A stretch of DNA of 64,000 bases from Cupriavidus sp. WKF15 (lineage in GTDB: Bacteria > Pseudomonadota > Gammaproteobacteria > Burkholderiales > Burkholderiaceae), in contig NZ_CP119572.1 of the NCBI RefSeq assembly GCF_029278605.1, positions 1,674,001-1,738,000 on the forward strand, written 5' to 3'. Under the pieces are notes generated by a model. It worked only from the letters and a program-made list of their open reading frames with translations, made no database searches and was not told the DNA's origin. This document shows, in pieces, positions 16,966 to 25,168 of the stretch (position 1 is the first letter of the stretch; each line of letters starts with the position of its first letter). The translations under genes and the position numbers were made by a program.

Positions 16966-17763
16966 TCAGTTCCCCGTGAACACCGGCTTGCGCTTCTCCA
17001 GGAACGCCTGCACCGCTTCACGATGATCGGCGGTCTGGTGCGACAGCGCCTGGAAGCCGGCGGACAACTCCAGCAGCGTATCCAGCCGCGTGTGCATGCC
17101 TTCGCGCATCAGCCGCTTGGCCAGCCGCACGGCATGCGGCGGATTGACGGCAATGCGTTCGGCCAGCGCATTCACCGTGGGCAGCAAGTCCTCGGCCGGC
17201 ACCACGCGCGACACCAGGTTCCACTCCAGCGCCTGCTGGGCGCTGATCGGCTCGCCGGTGAAGATCATCTCGGCGGCACGCGACAGGCCGATCACGCGCG
17301 GCAGCAGCCATGCGCCGCCATCGCCAGGAATGATGCCCAGCCGCACGAAGGACTCCGCGAACTGCGCGCGCTCCGAGGCAATGCGGATGTCGCACATGCA
17401 GGTCAGGTCCAGGCCGGCCCCCATGGCCGCGCCGTTGACCGCGGCGATCACCGGGACCTCGAGGTTGAACAGCGCCAGCGGCAGGCGCTGGATGCCGCAG
17501 CGGTAGTCCTGGCGGATCTCCATGCCGGTCACCTGGCCCGAGGCCTGGCGTTCCATGTCGTGGATATTGCCGCCCGACGAAAACGCGGTGCCAGCACCGG
17601 TGATGATGACGGCGCGCACGCTGCGGTCGCCATGGATGCGGTCGATGGCCGCCAGGAATTCGTCGACGGCGGTGTTGCCGGTCAGCGGGTTGCGGCGCTC
17701 GGGCTCGTTCATGGTCAGGGTCACGATGTGTCCCTGCTGCTCGTAGCGAAGGAATTCAGCCAT
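16966..17763 (-). CDS. Enoyl-CoA hydratase/isomerase (crotonase) family protein
   Basis: This 265-residue crotonase starts MAEFLRYEQQGHIVTLTMNEP. It has ITGAGTAFSSGGNIHDME and VIAAVNGAAMGAGLDLTCMCD for the oxyanion hole and a FAESFVRLGIIPGDGGAWLLPR segment with the acidic residue usually used in catalysis. It follows the Bug receptor gene after 37 bp on the same strand, so receptor and enzyme are likely cotranscribed. That suggests the captured acid is turned into a CoA ester and degraded. It converges on the IclR gene. Confidence 0.9.
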   Translation of the reverse strand: MAEFLRYEQQGHIVTLTMNEPERRNPLTGNTAVDEFLAAIDRIHGDRSVRAVIITGAGTAFSSGGNIHDMERQASGQVTGMEIRQDYRCGIQRLPLALFNLEVPVIAAVNGAAMGAGLDLTCMCDIRIASERAQFAESFVRLGIIPGDGGAWLLPRVIGLSRAAEMIFTGEPISAQQALEWNLVSRVVPAEDLLPTVNALAERIAVNPPHAVRLAKRLMREGMHTRLDTLLELSAGFQALSHQTADHREAVQAFLEKRKPVFTGN

Positions 17764-17800
17764 GTTGTGGTCTCTCCGTTTCTGAGGTTCTGAAAACTCG

Positions 17801-18781
17801 TTATTGCTTCGGGATGCCGGCCTGTTCGGCCGCGTCCGACCAGCGGCGGATATCCGCAAGCTGGAAGCGCCGCAGTTCGTCCGCGCCGGAGACAAAGACA
17901 TCCCAGTTGGTGCGCGCGAGGAATTCGGCGGACTCGCGCGTGCTGTAGATCTCGACAATCGCCTGCTCCAGTTTATGCAGCACCGGCTTGGGCGTGCGGG
18001 CCGGCGCGAATGCGGCGGTCCAGTTCACCATGAAGTAGCCGGGAAAGCCGCTTTCCTGCAGCGTGGGGGTATCGGGGCGGCTGGCCAGGCGCTTGTCGCC
18101 CGTCACGGCCAGGATGCGCAGCTTGCCGGCCTGCAGCAGCGGCAGGGTGGCGCCGAAGTCGGCAAAGGCAAAGTCGATCTGGCCCGCGGCCACGTCGGTC
18201 AGCGCAGGCGCCGCGCCCTTGTAGGGCACGTGGTTGGCCTTGACCCCGGCGCGCGTCAGGAACAGTTCGGTAGCGATCTGGTAGGACGCGCTGCCGCCAC
18301 CATAGTTGAGCTTGCCCGGATTGCGGCGCGCGGCATCGACCAGTTCGGCCACATCGCGATAGGACGATGAGGCGGGCACCACCAGCGCCATGGCGCCCAC
18401 GCCAAGCCGCGCAATCGGTGCCAGGTCGTGCACCGGGTCATAAGGCAGCTTGCGGAACATGGCCACGTTGGTGGCGACCGGGGAGTTGCTGGCCAGCAGC
18501 AGCGTATAGCCGTCCGGCTCGGCGCTGACCACCGCTTGCGCGGCAATGAAACTGTTGCCGCCAGGGCGGTTTTCGACCACCACCGGCTTGCCGAGCTTTT
18601 CCTCGAGCTTGCGCGCCACGTAGCGCGCATTGGTATCGGTTCCGCTACCCGGCGGAAAGGACACGACCAGCTTGATCGGCTTGTCCGGGTACTCGGCCCG
18701 GGCCGGCGCCGCCGGGAGCGCCAGCATGCCAAGGATCGAAACGCCCGCGATGGCGAGCACGCGCCTGGTGACGGTCTGCAT
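17801..18781 (-). CDS. Bug/TctC-family periplasmic solute-binding protein
   Basis: The 326-residue precursor has a signal peptide ending PAAPARA before EYPDKPIKLVVSFPPGSGTD, the typical Bug start. It shares the family features VVENRPGGNSFIAAQAV, PDGYTLLLAS and NHVPYKGAAPALTDVAAGQIDF. Bug proteins bind carboxylates in the periplasm; some serve tripartite tricarboxylate transporters, many are orphans without TctA/TctB partners, as here. It is cotranscribed with a crotonase gene and divergent from another Bug gene. A large dyad at 18856-18922 lies between the two. Confidence 0.93.
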   Translation of the reverse strand: MQTVTRRVLAIAGVSILGMLALPAAPARAEYPDKPIKLVVSFPPGSGTDTNARYVARKLEEKLGKPVVVENRPGGNSFIAAQAVVSAEPDGYTLLLASNSPVATNVAMFRKLPYDPVHDLAPIARLGVGAMALVVPASSSYRDVAELVDAARRNPGKLNYGGGSASYQIATELFLTRAGVKANHVPYKGAAPALTDVAAGQIDFAFADFGATLPLLQAGKLRILAVTGDKRLASRPDTPTLQESGFPGYFMVNWTAAFAPARTPKPVLHKLEQAIVEIYSTRESAEFLARTNWDVFVSGADELRRFQLADIRRWSDAAEQAGIPKQ

Positions 18782-18855
18782 GTTGTCTCCTCATGTTCGG
18801 ATGCGCACTGTCAGTGCGTCTGTGTCGCCAAGGCTAAGGGGAGCAGCATGGCTTC

Positions 18856-18922
18856 GTCCAATATTCATTTGTTGGTAAGTGATATCCGATCGATATCGGC
18901 GCGCAACAAATGAATATTGGAC
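18856..18922. promoter_or_regulatory. 67-bp dyad with perfect 19-bp inverted arms between two divergent Bug genes
   Basis: GTCCAATATTCATTTGTTG (18856-18874) is repeated exactly in inverse as CAACAAATGAATATTGGAC (18904-18922). The 29-bp spacer contains a second dyad, CCGAT-CGAT-ATCGG (18886-18899). It is AT-rich compared with the coding DNA and lies between the starts at 18781 and 19037. Two 19-bp operator arms read by one regulator on both promoters is the simplest reading. No regulator gene is adjacent. Confidence 0.75.
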
Positions 18923-19036
18923 ACCGATGCCCGCGCACTCCTAAGCTGGACCCGGTTGTCCGCCTGGGCAGGCCGGCGTGTTGTAGGCGCAGCCGATGGT
19001 CGCTGCAAACCAGATACCAACCAGGAGGAGACCGCA

Positions 19037-20011
19037 GTGAAGACCAGATTTCCGTTGCGCCTGGCAGCCGTGATGGCGGCGGCCGTTGCTGGCGTTGTGG
19101 CTTTGCCCGCGATCGCGCAAACGCGCGCGCAGCCGATCCGCTTTATCGTGCCCTATCCGCCTGGCGGCGCGGCGGACCAGATCACGCGCCTCGTGGCGCA
19201 GCAGGCGAGCGTCACGCTGGGCACGCCCATCGTGGTCGACAACAAGGGCGGGGTGGGCGGCATCATCGCCGCCGAGACCGTGGCCCGGGCCGAGCCCGAT
19301 GGCAAGACCATCCTGGTGGGGTCCAATGCGCCGCTGGTCATCAACAGCGCGCTCTACACCACGCTGCCGTATGACCCGGTCAAGGATTTCAAGCCGGTCG
19401 CCGGCATGGGGAAGTCGCCGCTGCTGCTGGTCACGCGGCAGGACCTGCAGGTGAAGTCCCTGAGGGACCTGGTGGCCTTGGGCAAGCAGTCGCCCGGCAA
19501 GCTCACCATGGGTTCGGCCAGCAGCGGCAATATCACGCACCTGGCCGGTGAATACGCGGCTTCGCAGCTCGGCTTCCAGGTCACGCACGTGCCGTTCGCG
19601 GGCAGCGCGCCGGCCATCATCAGCCTGATTGGCAAGAACATCGACCTGATGTTCGACGCCTTGCCTTCGTCGATGCAGCAGGCGAAGAGCGGCAAGCTGC
19701 ATGCGCTGGCGATCCTGGACCGCTTTCCGCTGCTGCCCGATGTACCCACCATGCAGGAGCTGGGCTATCCGGGACTGGAGGCCAGCGCATGGTTCGGCGT
19801 CGTGGCGCCGGCGCGTACGCCTGACGCGGCCATCGCAGGGCTGAACCGCGCCATCAACGATGTGCTGAAGCAAGCGGACCTGCAGGACAAGCTGCATGCG
19901 ATCGGCGCGCAACCGATGCCGGGCTCGGCGGAAGCGTTTGGCCAGTTCGTGGGCGACGAGCGGGCGCGGTGGATTCCGCTGGCGAAGACGCTGGGGGTGA
20001 AGGCGGACTAG
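19037..20011 (+). CDS. Bug/TctC-family periplasmic solute-binding protein
   Basis: The 324-residue precursor starts at a GTG with an excellent ribosome-binding site, AGGAGGAG, 6 bp upstream. In-frame sequence before this start has no signal-peptide character and begins inside the dyad, so GTG 19037 is preferred. The signal peptide ends ALPAIAQ, then PIRFIVPYPPGGAADQITRLV. Family features VDNKGGVGGIIAAETVA and THVPFAGSAPAIISLIGKNID are clear. The ligand is probably a carboxylate. No TctAB membrane genes are nearby. It is the only gene rightward from the shared divergent region. Confidence 0.93.
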   Translation: MKTRFPLRLAAVMAAAVAGVVALPAIAQTRAQPIRFIVPYPPGGAADQITRLVAQQASVTLGTPIVVDNKGGVGGIIAAETVARAEPDGKTILVGSNAPLVINSALYTTLPYDPVKDFKPVAGMGKSPLLLVTRQDLQVKSLRDLVALGKQSPGKLTMGSASSGNITHLAGEYAASQLGFQVTHVPFAGSAPAIISLIGKNIDLMFDALPSSMQQAKSGKLHALAILDRFPLLPDVPTMQELGYPGLEASAWFGVVAPARTPDAAIAGLNRAINDVLKQADLQDKLHAIGAQPMPGSAEAFGQFVGDERARWIPLAKTLGVKAD

Positions 20012-20083
20012 AGGAGGGGCGCAAGCCGGTGCCCGTCATCCCGGGCACGGCGGTCGCCAATCGAGTCCAGGCCCTGAGTCACT

Positions 20084-20114
20084 GGCGGGAACGCACTGCG
20101 CGCGCGTTCCCGCC
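20084..20114. terminator. Bidirectional terminator-like hairpin between convergent Bug genes
   Basis: GGCGGGAACGC (20084-20094) and GCGTTCCCGCC (20104-20114) are perfect 11-bp arms with a 9-nt loop. It sits in the 109-bp convergent gap between the Bug genes ending at 20011 and 20121. Confidence 0.6.
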
Positions 20115-20120
20115 CGGTCT

Positions 20121-21122
20121 TCAATCCTCCGCCACGAAGCCGGTCGCCTCCACGATCGGCCGCCACGCGGCGCGCTCCACCTGGATGCGATGCCGCGCTT
20201 CCTGCCCGGGCCTGGCCACCACCTCCAGGCCCAGCGCTTCCAGCTTGGCTGCGGTGGACGCATTTGCCGAGGCGGCCAGGAACATCTTCTCGACCTTGGC
20301 CAGTACATCGGGCTGCGTGCCGGCGGGCACGAACACGCCGTACCAGCTCGTGGCGTAGTCATACTGGCTGAAGCCCTGTTCCTTCATGGTGGGGACTTCA
20401 GGCAGCGCCTTGGCGCGCCGCGTGCCGCTCACGCCCAGGAATTGCAGCTTGCCGCCTTTGTAGAGCGGCATCATGCTTGCCACGGCATCCCAGCCGATCG
20501 ACACATTGCCGCTGATCACGTCGACGAGCATCGGCGATGCGCCGCGATAGGCGGCCGGCGTAATGGCCACGCCGGCGGACTTGCCCAGCGCCACCGTACC
20601 GAGGTGGCCCGCGCTGCCGATCGTGGCCAGGCCAAGGCTGGCCTTGTCCGGATTGCGGCGCGCCCAGTCCATGTATTCCTTCATGTTCTTGTAAGGCTGC
20701 TGCACGCCGGCGGCAACCACGGTCGGCACATCGGTCAGCACTGCGGCCGGAACCAGGTCCTTGTCCGCGTCATACGAGAGCTTCTTGTAGGTCAGCGGGA
20801 AGATGGTGAACAGCGGCGACGGCCCGATGAACACGGTCTTGCCGTCGGGCCTGGAGCGCTTGACGTAGTCCAGCGCAAGCCGCGCCGAGGCGCCGGGACG
20901 ATTTTCCACGATGACGGTGCCGTGGCCGTCCTGGCGCAGCTGCTCGGCATAGAGGCGAGCCAGGCTGTCGGCGGCACCGCCCGGTGCGTAGCCGACGATA
21001 ATATGCATGGGCTCGGCGCTGTCCGCGGCGCGTGCGGAACCGGCAGGAATGGCCGTGGCGATGGCCATGGCGGACAGCGCCAGAAGGGAGAGCGAGAACT
21101 TACGGCGTGAGGCTTGGGACAT
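20121..21122 (-). CDS. Bug/TctC-family periplasmic solute-binding protein
   Basis: The protein has 333 residues from MSQASRRKFSLSLLALSAMAIA, a signal peptide with RRKF that could be read by Sec or possibly Tat, ending GSARA. The mature part shows MHIIVGYAPGGAADSLARLY, VIVENRPGASARLALDYVKR and a SWYGVFVPAGTQPDVLAKV segment of the Bug family. It follows the amidase gene after 61 bp, so it is likely cotranscribed and may bind the acid or amide handled by that enzyme. A GTG at 21167 would add 15 residues and is the alternative start; neither has a clear ribosome-binding site. Confidence 0.88.
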   Translation of the reverse strand: MSQASRRKFSLSLLALSAMAIATAIPAGSARAADSAEPMHIIVGYAPGGAADSLARLYAEQLRQDGHGTVIVENRPGASARLALDYVKRSRPDGKTVFIGPSPLFTIFPLTYKKLSYDADKDLVPAAVLTDVPTVVAAGVQQPYKNMKEYMDWARRNPDKASLGLATIGSAGHLGTVALGKSAGVAITPAAYRGASPMLVDVISGNVSIGWDAVASMMPLYKGGKLQFLGVSGTRRAKALPEVPTMKEQGFSQYDYATSWYGVFVPAGTQPDVLAKVEKMFLAASANASTAAKLEALGLEVVARPGQEARHRIQVERAAWRPIVEATGFVAED

Positions 21123-21183
21123 GGCAGTGAGGCGGCTGGCTTGCGAAGAGTTGGGGGCAGGGGACACGTGGCCTGGCGGACAG

Positions 21184-22611
21184 TCATGGCAGCGCCGGCC
21201 ACTGGCTGGTCAGGCCGTGGGCGGCTTCAAACAGGGCCGCCACGCGCAGCAGTTCCGCATCGCCGCGGAACTGGCCCACGAGCTGGAAGCCGATCGGCAG
21301 CCCGTCCTGGCCGAACCCGCAGGGCAGGCTGATGGCCGGGTGGCCCGTCATATTGAACGGCATGGTCCACGGGAACCAGTGGGCGCGGACGTTCTCGTGC
21401 GCCGTGCCGTCGATATCGATAGTGCCGAACAGGTCCTGGCCGATCGGGAGCGCCGTGCGCGTCAGCGTGGGCATGGCCAGCAGGTCGCCGTGCTGCAGCA
21501 GCGCCTGCACACGCTGGAACAGCCGGGAGCGCTCGAACATGGCCTGCTGGTATTCCACGCCGCTGAAGTGCGCGGCCGACTCCACCTGCCGGACAAAGGT
21601 GGGGCTGAGTTCGTTGCCATGCCTGGCGACGATATCGACAAAGCGCGTGCGCCAGACGGTGTGGTTAATCGCGCGCCAGATCGGCTCCACGTCGAAGCCT
21701 TCGCCGGAAATGGGCTCCAGCTCGGCACCAAGCGCGGCGAGCTGCTGCAGACTCGCTTCGAACGCTCTGGCGACATCGGCAGAAACCGGGCGTCCCGGCG
21801 GCGCCAGGCAATACAGGATGCGCTGGCCGCGCAGGTCGCCGCGCGGCTGCGCGGCTTCGGCATAGTCCGGTGCCGGGATGCCGATGGACCACGGATCGCA
21901 CGGGTGCTCGCCCGCCATGGCCTGCATCATCAGGCCCGTGTCGGCGACGGTGCGCGTGGTCGGCGTGATATAGGTCTGGTTGCCGAACAGGTCCTGCGCC
22001 TGGCTGTGCGGGATCACGCCCTGGGTCTGCTTGATGCCGACCACGCCATTGCAAGCGGCCGGAATGCGCGTCGAGCCGCCGCCATCGGTCGCCACCGCCA
22101 GCGGGGCGATGCCGGCGGCCACGGCCACCGCGGCGCCGCCGCTGGAGCCTCCGCTGGTGCGCTGCGCGCTCCACGCATTGCGGGTGCGCCCGAACAACGG
22201 GGAATCGGTCAGGCACTTGGAGCCGAACTCGGGCGTAGTGGTCTTGCCGACCAGGATGGCGCCCCGGTCACGCAGGCGGCTGACGGCCACCGCATCCTCG
22301 GCCGGCACGTTGTCGCGCATGGGCACGGCGCCGAAGGTGGTGCGCACGCCGCGCGTATTGACGATGTCCTTGACGGTGAAGGGAATGCCATGAAGCGGCC
22401 CCAGCGGCTGGCCATCCATCACCGCCTGCTCGGCGGCGCGGGCCGCCGCCAGCGCCTCGTCGGCGCACACGGTGATCAGGCAGTTCAGCTCGGGCTGCAG
22501 GCGGCTGGCGCGTTCCAGCACGGCCCGGACGACTTCCACCGGCGATACCTCCTTGCGCCGGATACGGCCCTGTAGTTCGACGGCGGACAGAAAACAAAGC
22601 GCGTCGCTCAT
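21184..22611 (-). CDS. Amidase-signature family amidase
   Basis: The 475-residue enzyme has the Ser-cisSer-Lys triad: the lysine in PFTVKDIVNTRG, the cis-serine in the glycine/serine stretch TSGGSSGGAAVAVAAG, and the nucleophile serine in TDGGGSTRIPAACNG. Amidase-signature enzymes hydrolyse amides to acids plus ammonia; specificity varies widely. The absence of GatB/GatC neighbours argues against a role in tRNA amidation. Linked with a Bug receptor downstream, it suggests use of an external amide or carbamoyl compound. The start at 22611 follows AGGAGACACATACCG. Confidence 0.9.
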   Translation of the reverse strand: MSDALCFLSAVELQGRIRRKEVSPVEVVRAVLERASRLQPELNCLITVCADEALAAARAAEQAVMDGQPLGPLHGIPFTVKDIVNTRGVRTTFGAVPMRDNVPAEDAVAVSRLRDRGAILVGKTTTPEFGSKCLTDSPLFGRTRNAWSAQRTSGGSSGGAAVAVAAGIAPLAVATDGGGSTRIPAACNGVVGIKQTQGVIPHSQAQDLFGNQTYITPTTRTVADTGLMMQAMAGEHPCDPWSIGIPAPDYAEAAQPRGDLRGQRILYCLAPPGRPVSADVARAFEASLQQLAALGAELEPISGEGFDVEPIWRAINHTVWRTRFVDIVARHGNELSPTFVRQVESAAHFSGVEYQQAMFERSRLFQRVQALLQHGDLLAMPTLTRTALPIGQDLFGTIDIDGTAHENVRAHWFPWTMPFNMTGHPAISLPCGFGQDGLPIGFQLVGQFRGDAELLRVAALFEAAHGLTSQWPALP

Positions 22612-22645
22612 CGGTATGTGTCTCCTCTGATCCTCGAATGACAGA

Positions 22646-22676
22646 CGGGCCGGCGCGGATATGCCGCGCCGGCCCG
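22646..22676. terminator. Strong hairpin upstream of the amidase gene
   Basis: CGGGCCGGCGCGG (22646-22658) pairs perfectly with CCGCGCCGGCCCG (22664-22676) around loop ATATG. It lies between the outer-membrane-protein gene and the amidase gene on the minus strand and would separate them into two transcripts. Confidence 0.6.
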
Positions 22677-22698
22677 CCAGCCCTCAAGGATACACAGG

Positions 22699-22719
22699 AG
22701 CCGGCCGCCCGGGCCGGCT
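22699..22719. terminator. Hairpin after the outer-membrane-protein gene
   Basis: AGCCGGCC (22699-22706) and GGCCGGCT (22712-22719) pair around a 5-nt loop, 11 bp past the stop codon at 22730 on the minus strand. No T-run follows. Confidence 0.45.
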
Positions 22720-22729
22720 GCCGACGAAT

Positions 22730-23719
22730 TCAGAACACCAGCGTCGCGGTCCCCATGAACGTCCTGGTGCTGTCGATGCGGTTCTTGCTCGCCACGGTGG
22801 GGACCCAGCGCAGGCCGAGCGACAGCTTGCTCTTGGCGCCCACCTTGGTGTCATAGGTCACGATCGGTCCCAGCGCCCAGTCATGGCCGCGGAAGCCGTT
22901 GAGCCGGTCGGCGACCGGGCCGCTGTCGCCGCCGAGCTGCTGCGTGGTGCCCGCCACCAGGCCCGCGCCGAAGCCATTGGCTAAGCGCTTGAGCACCATG
23001 GCGTCGAGCGTGAACAGCGGTGCGTTCTGGTAGTCGGTGTCGTTGTTGCGCGTGTAGAACTGGATGCCCGCCACCGCGTCGAATTCCAGGCCGTGCTCGG
23101 GCAGCAGCTTGGTAAAGGCGACCTGCGGGATGAAGGTCCAGTTGTTCAGGCTGGGATTGGCCAGCGCGTTCTTGTCATACTGCCCGGTCGGCGCCCAGAT
23201 GTTCAGGCTGACCGCCATGTGGGCCGTCTGGGAAAAGTGGTAGCCCGCGATCAGCGGCGTGAACGTGATATCGAACAGGTTGGACGCCCGGTCTTCCGCG
23301 CGCCCCTGCATGCGGCCGGCGCTGAACGTGGCGCCGACCTGCGTCCAGACATAGGGCAGGGTGAAGCTGGAGGCGAAGTTCCACGCGCCAGGGCCGGTGT
23401 CCCAGACTTTCATGATGGTGGCCAGCGTGAACGCGACCTCCGCGTCGATGCCCAGCGAGGTCTGGCCGACAACCGGCACCTGCCGGCCACCGCCGATCGA
23501 TCCGTTCAGGTAGATCTCGCCAAAGTTGACCACTGTAATCGGCTCCGGCGCGACGATGCCGGCATTGGGAAGCACGCTGGTACCCGTAACCGGCCGGCCC
23601 AGGCCGCCCTCGGTGGCCTGCGCCGGCGCCCAGGCCGCCCCCAGGCAGGTGGCCAATGCTGCCACGAGCGGACAGGGCGACAGTGGGCGGCGCGGGGGGC
23701 GGGCTGGCATGTCTGGCAT
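22730..23719 (-). CDS. SphA/transporter-type outer-membrane protein (phenol-degradation meta-pathway-like)
   Basis: The 329-residue precursor has a signal peptide ending near APAQA. The mature sequence reads NFGEIYLNGSIGGGRQVPVVGQTSLGIDA and then alternates beta-strands (SLNIWAPTGQYDKN, NWTFIPQVAFTK, ALGPIVTYDTKVG, LSLGLRWVPTV), ending in the aromatic-terminal strand FMGTATLVF. This fits the family found near aromatic-degradation genes and thought to help hydrophobic substrates cross the outer membrane. The substrate is unknown. It lies upstream of the amidase-Bug pair on the same strand but is followed by two hairpins. Confidence 0.8.
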   Translation of the reverse strand: MPDMPARPPRRPLSPCPLVAALATCLGAAWAPAQATEGGLGRPVTGTSVLPNAGIVAPEPITVVNFGEIYLNGSIGGGRQVPVVGQTSLGIDAEVAFTLATIMKVWDTGPGAWNFASSFTLPYVWTQVGATFSAGRMQGRAEDRASNLFDITFTPLIAGYHFSQTAHMAVSLNIWAPTGQYDKNALANPSLNNWTFIPQVAFTKLLPEHGLEFDAVAGIQFYTRNNDTDYQNAPLFTLDAMVLKRLANGFGAGLVAGTTQQLGGDSGPVADRLNGFRGHDWALGPIVTYDTKVGAKSKLSLGLRWVPTVASKNRIDSTRTFMGTATLVF

Positions 23720-24124
23720 GTTCGGTCCTCAGTTGCCGGCCGGGCGGGCCGGGGCATGGCGTATCGGGACGTCTGGATCGTGCTGGATTTGGTTTTCGAG
23801 TTACCGGGCATTGTCGCCGCGGCGGGACCAGGCCATGAAGTTAATGTTTTCATACCTGCATTAAGAATGTTCCAACGGTACAACACAGGGGGCGCCACCC
23901 CTGACGCGGTATTGCCCGACGCAGGTATTCAGCCCTTGTTGCACAACATGACCGCGGCGCCGCCACGGCTGCCATCCAGCGTCAGCTTCCGGTCGATCGG
24001 CGCACGCGCGGAGGCCCGTGGGCCGGGGCGCGAGCAGGCCGAGCCGGACGCGCCGGCCGATGGCGCGGAAGCCGGCGAGCGGCGGGCGGTTAGAATGGCC
24101 GGCCGACTTCCACTGTTGCTGTCC
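23720..24124. other. 405-bp divergent intergenic region
   Basis: This space separates the leftward outer-membrane-protein gene from the rightward beta-lactamase gene. The part near 23770-23880 is AT-richer and would hold the leftward promoter; no palindrome stands out. An in-frame ATG at 24095 could start the beta-lactamase 10 residues earlier. No penR/ampR-like regulator gene is present and I see no other gene. Confidence 0.6.
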
Positions 24125-25006
24125 ATGGTCCCATCGAGATCCCGTCGTACCTTGCTCCTGGCCGCCGCGGCGGCGCCTTTTGCTTCCGCATGCGCCGGCC
24201 CTGCGCGCTCTCCTGCATCCGACGCGGGCGAGGAGCTGGCCGCGCTGGAACGCCGCGCCGGGGGCCGCCTTGGCGTGTTCGCGTGCCACACTGGCGACGG
24301 CCGCCAGGTACGGCACCGTGCCGAGGAGCGCTTCCCCGTGTGCAGTACGTTCAAGGCGATCCTGGCCGGCGCCATCCTGCAGCGCAGCGCCGCCACGACA
24401 GGCCTGCTCGAAGAGCATGTCCGCTATACGCGCCAGGATCTCGTGGCCTATTCCCCGATCACGGAGAAGCATGTCGCGGACGGCATGACGGTAGGGCAGC
24501 TGTGCGCCGCCGCAATCCAGTACAGCGACAACGGCGCGGCAAACCTGCTGATGCGCCGTATCGGCGGACCGGCGGGCGTTACGGCGTTTGCCCGTTCCAT
24601 CGGCAACCAGTCTTTCCGGCTGGATCGCTGGGAAACCGAACTGAACACCGCCATTCCCGGCGATCCGCGCGATACCTCGACGCCGGCGGACATGGCAGCG
24701 AGCCTGCAGGCGCTGGCATTGGACCAGGCCTTGCCCGCCGCACAGCGCAGCCAGCTCCAGGCCTGGCTGCGCGGCAACACGACCGGCGCCGCGCGGATCC
24801 AGGCGGCCATGCCCGCGGGGTGGCAGATCGGCGACAAGACCGGCAGCGGCGACTACGGCACCACCAACGATATCGCCGTGCTGTGGCCGCCGGCCGGTGC
24901 ACCCATCGTCATTGCCGTCTACTTCACGCAAGCCGTGCCCGATGCGAAGTGGAGCAACGAGACGATCGCCAGCGCGGCGCGCATTGCGCTTTCCGGCCTC
25001 GGTTGA
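24125..25006 (+). CDS. Class A beta-lactamase, probable Tat-exported lipoprotein
   Basis: The 293-residue precursor carries every class A element: S74-T-F-K77 (Ambler S70-K73), S134-D-N136 (Ambler 130-132), E170-T-E-L-N174 (Ambler E166-N170) and K238-T-G240 (Ambler 234-236), so an active serine beta-lactamase is expected. Cys73 precedes the nucleophile (Ambler 69), but Ambler 238 is glycine, so the KPC-type disulfide is absent. The N-terminus SRSRRTLLLAAAAAPFASAC combines a twin-arginine-like stretch with a lipobox-like end, similar to Burkholderia Pen enzymes. No LysR regulator gene is adjacent. It is followed by the CapA-like gene in the same direction. Confidence 0.93.
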   Translation: MVPSRSRRTLLLAAAAAPFASACAGPARSPASDAGEELAALERRAGGRLGVFACHTGDGRQVRHRAEERFPVCSTFKAILAGAILQRSAATTGLLEEHVRYTRQDLVAYSPITEKHVADGMTVGQLCAAAIQYSDNGAANLLMRRIGGPAGVTAFARSIGNQSFRLDRWETELNTAIPGDPRDTSTPADMAASLQALALDQALPAAQRSQLQAWLRGNTTGAARIQAAMPAGWQIGDKTGSGDYGTTNDIAVLWPPAGAPIVIAVYFTQAVPDAKWSNETIASAARIALSGLG

Positions 25007-25168
25007 CACCAACGCTGGAAGACGCCCGGCTGGCGGCGTTACCATGCAGACAGGCCACCGGCCGCGTAGAGCGGCGAGTGAGCGCAAAGAGGCTTGGTCC
25101 CGGCGAGGCCCCTTGCGCGATGTCCTGCGTCTGGCGGCCGGCACCGGAGTTTCGCGCGGGGGCGGCAG

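Noticed and set aside
23093..24094. Long N-terminal extension of the beta-lactamase frame
   Set aside because: It lies antisense to the outer-membrane-protein gene and has no family sequence; the signal peptide begins at 24125 or 24095.
24338..24349. KPC-type carbapenemase identity of the beta-lactamase
   Set aside because: Cys69 is present but the paired Cys238 is glycine, so the defining disulfide is absent.
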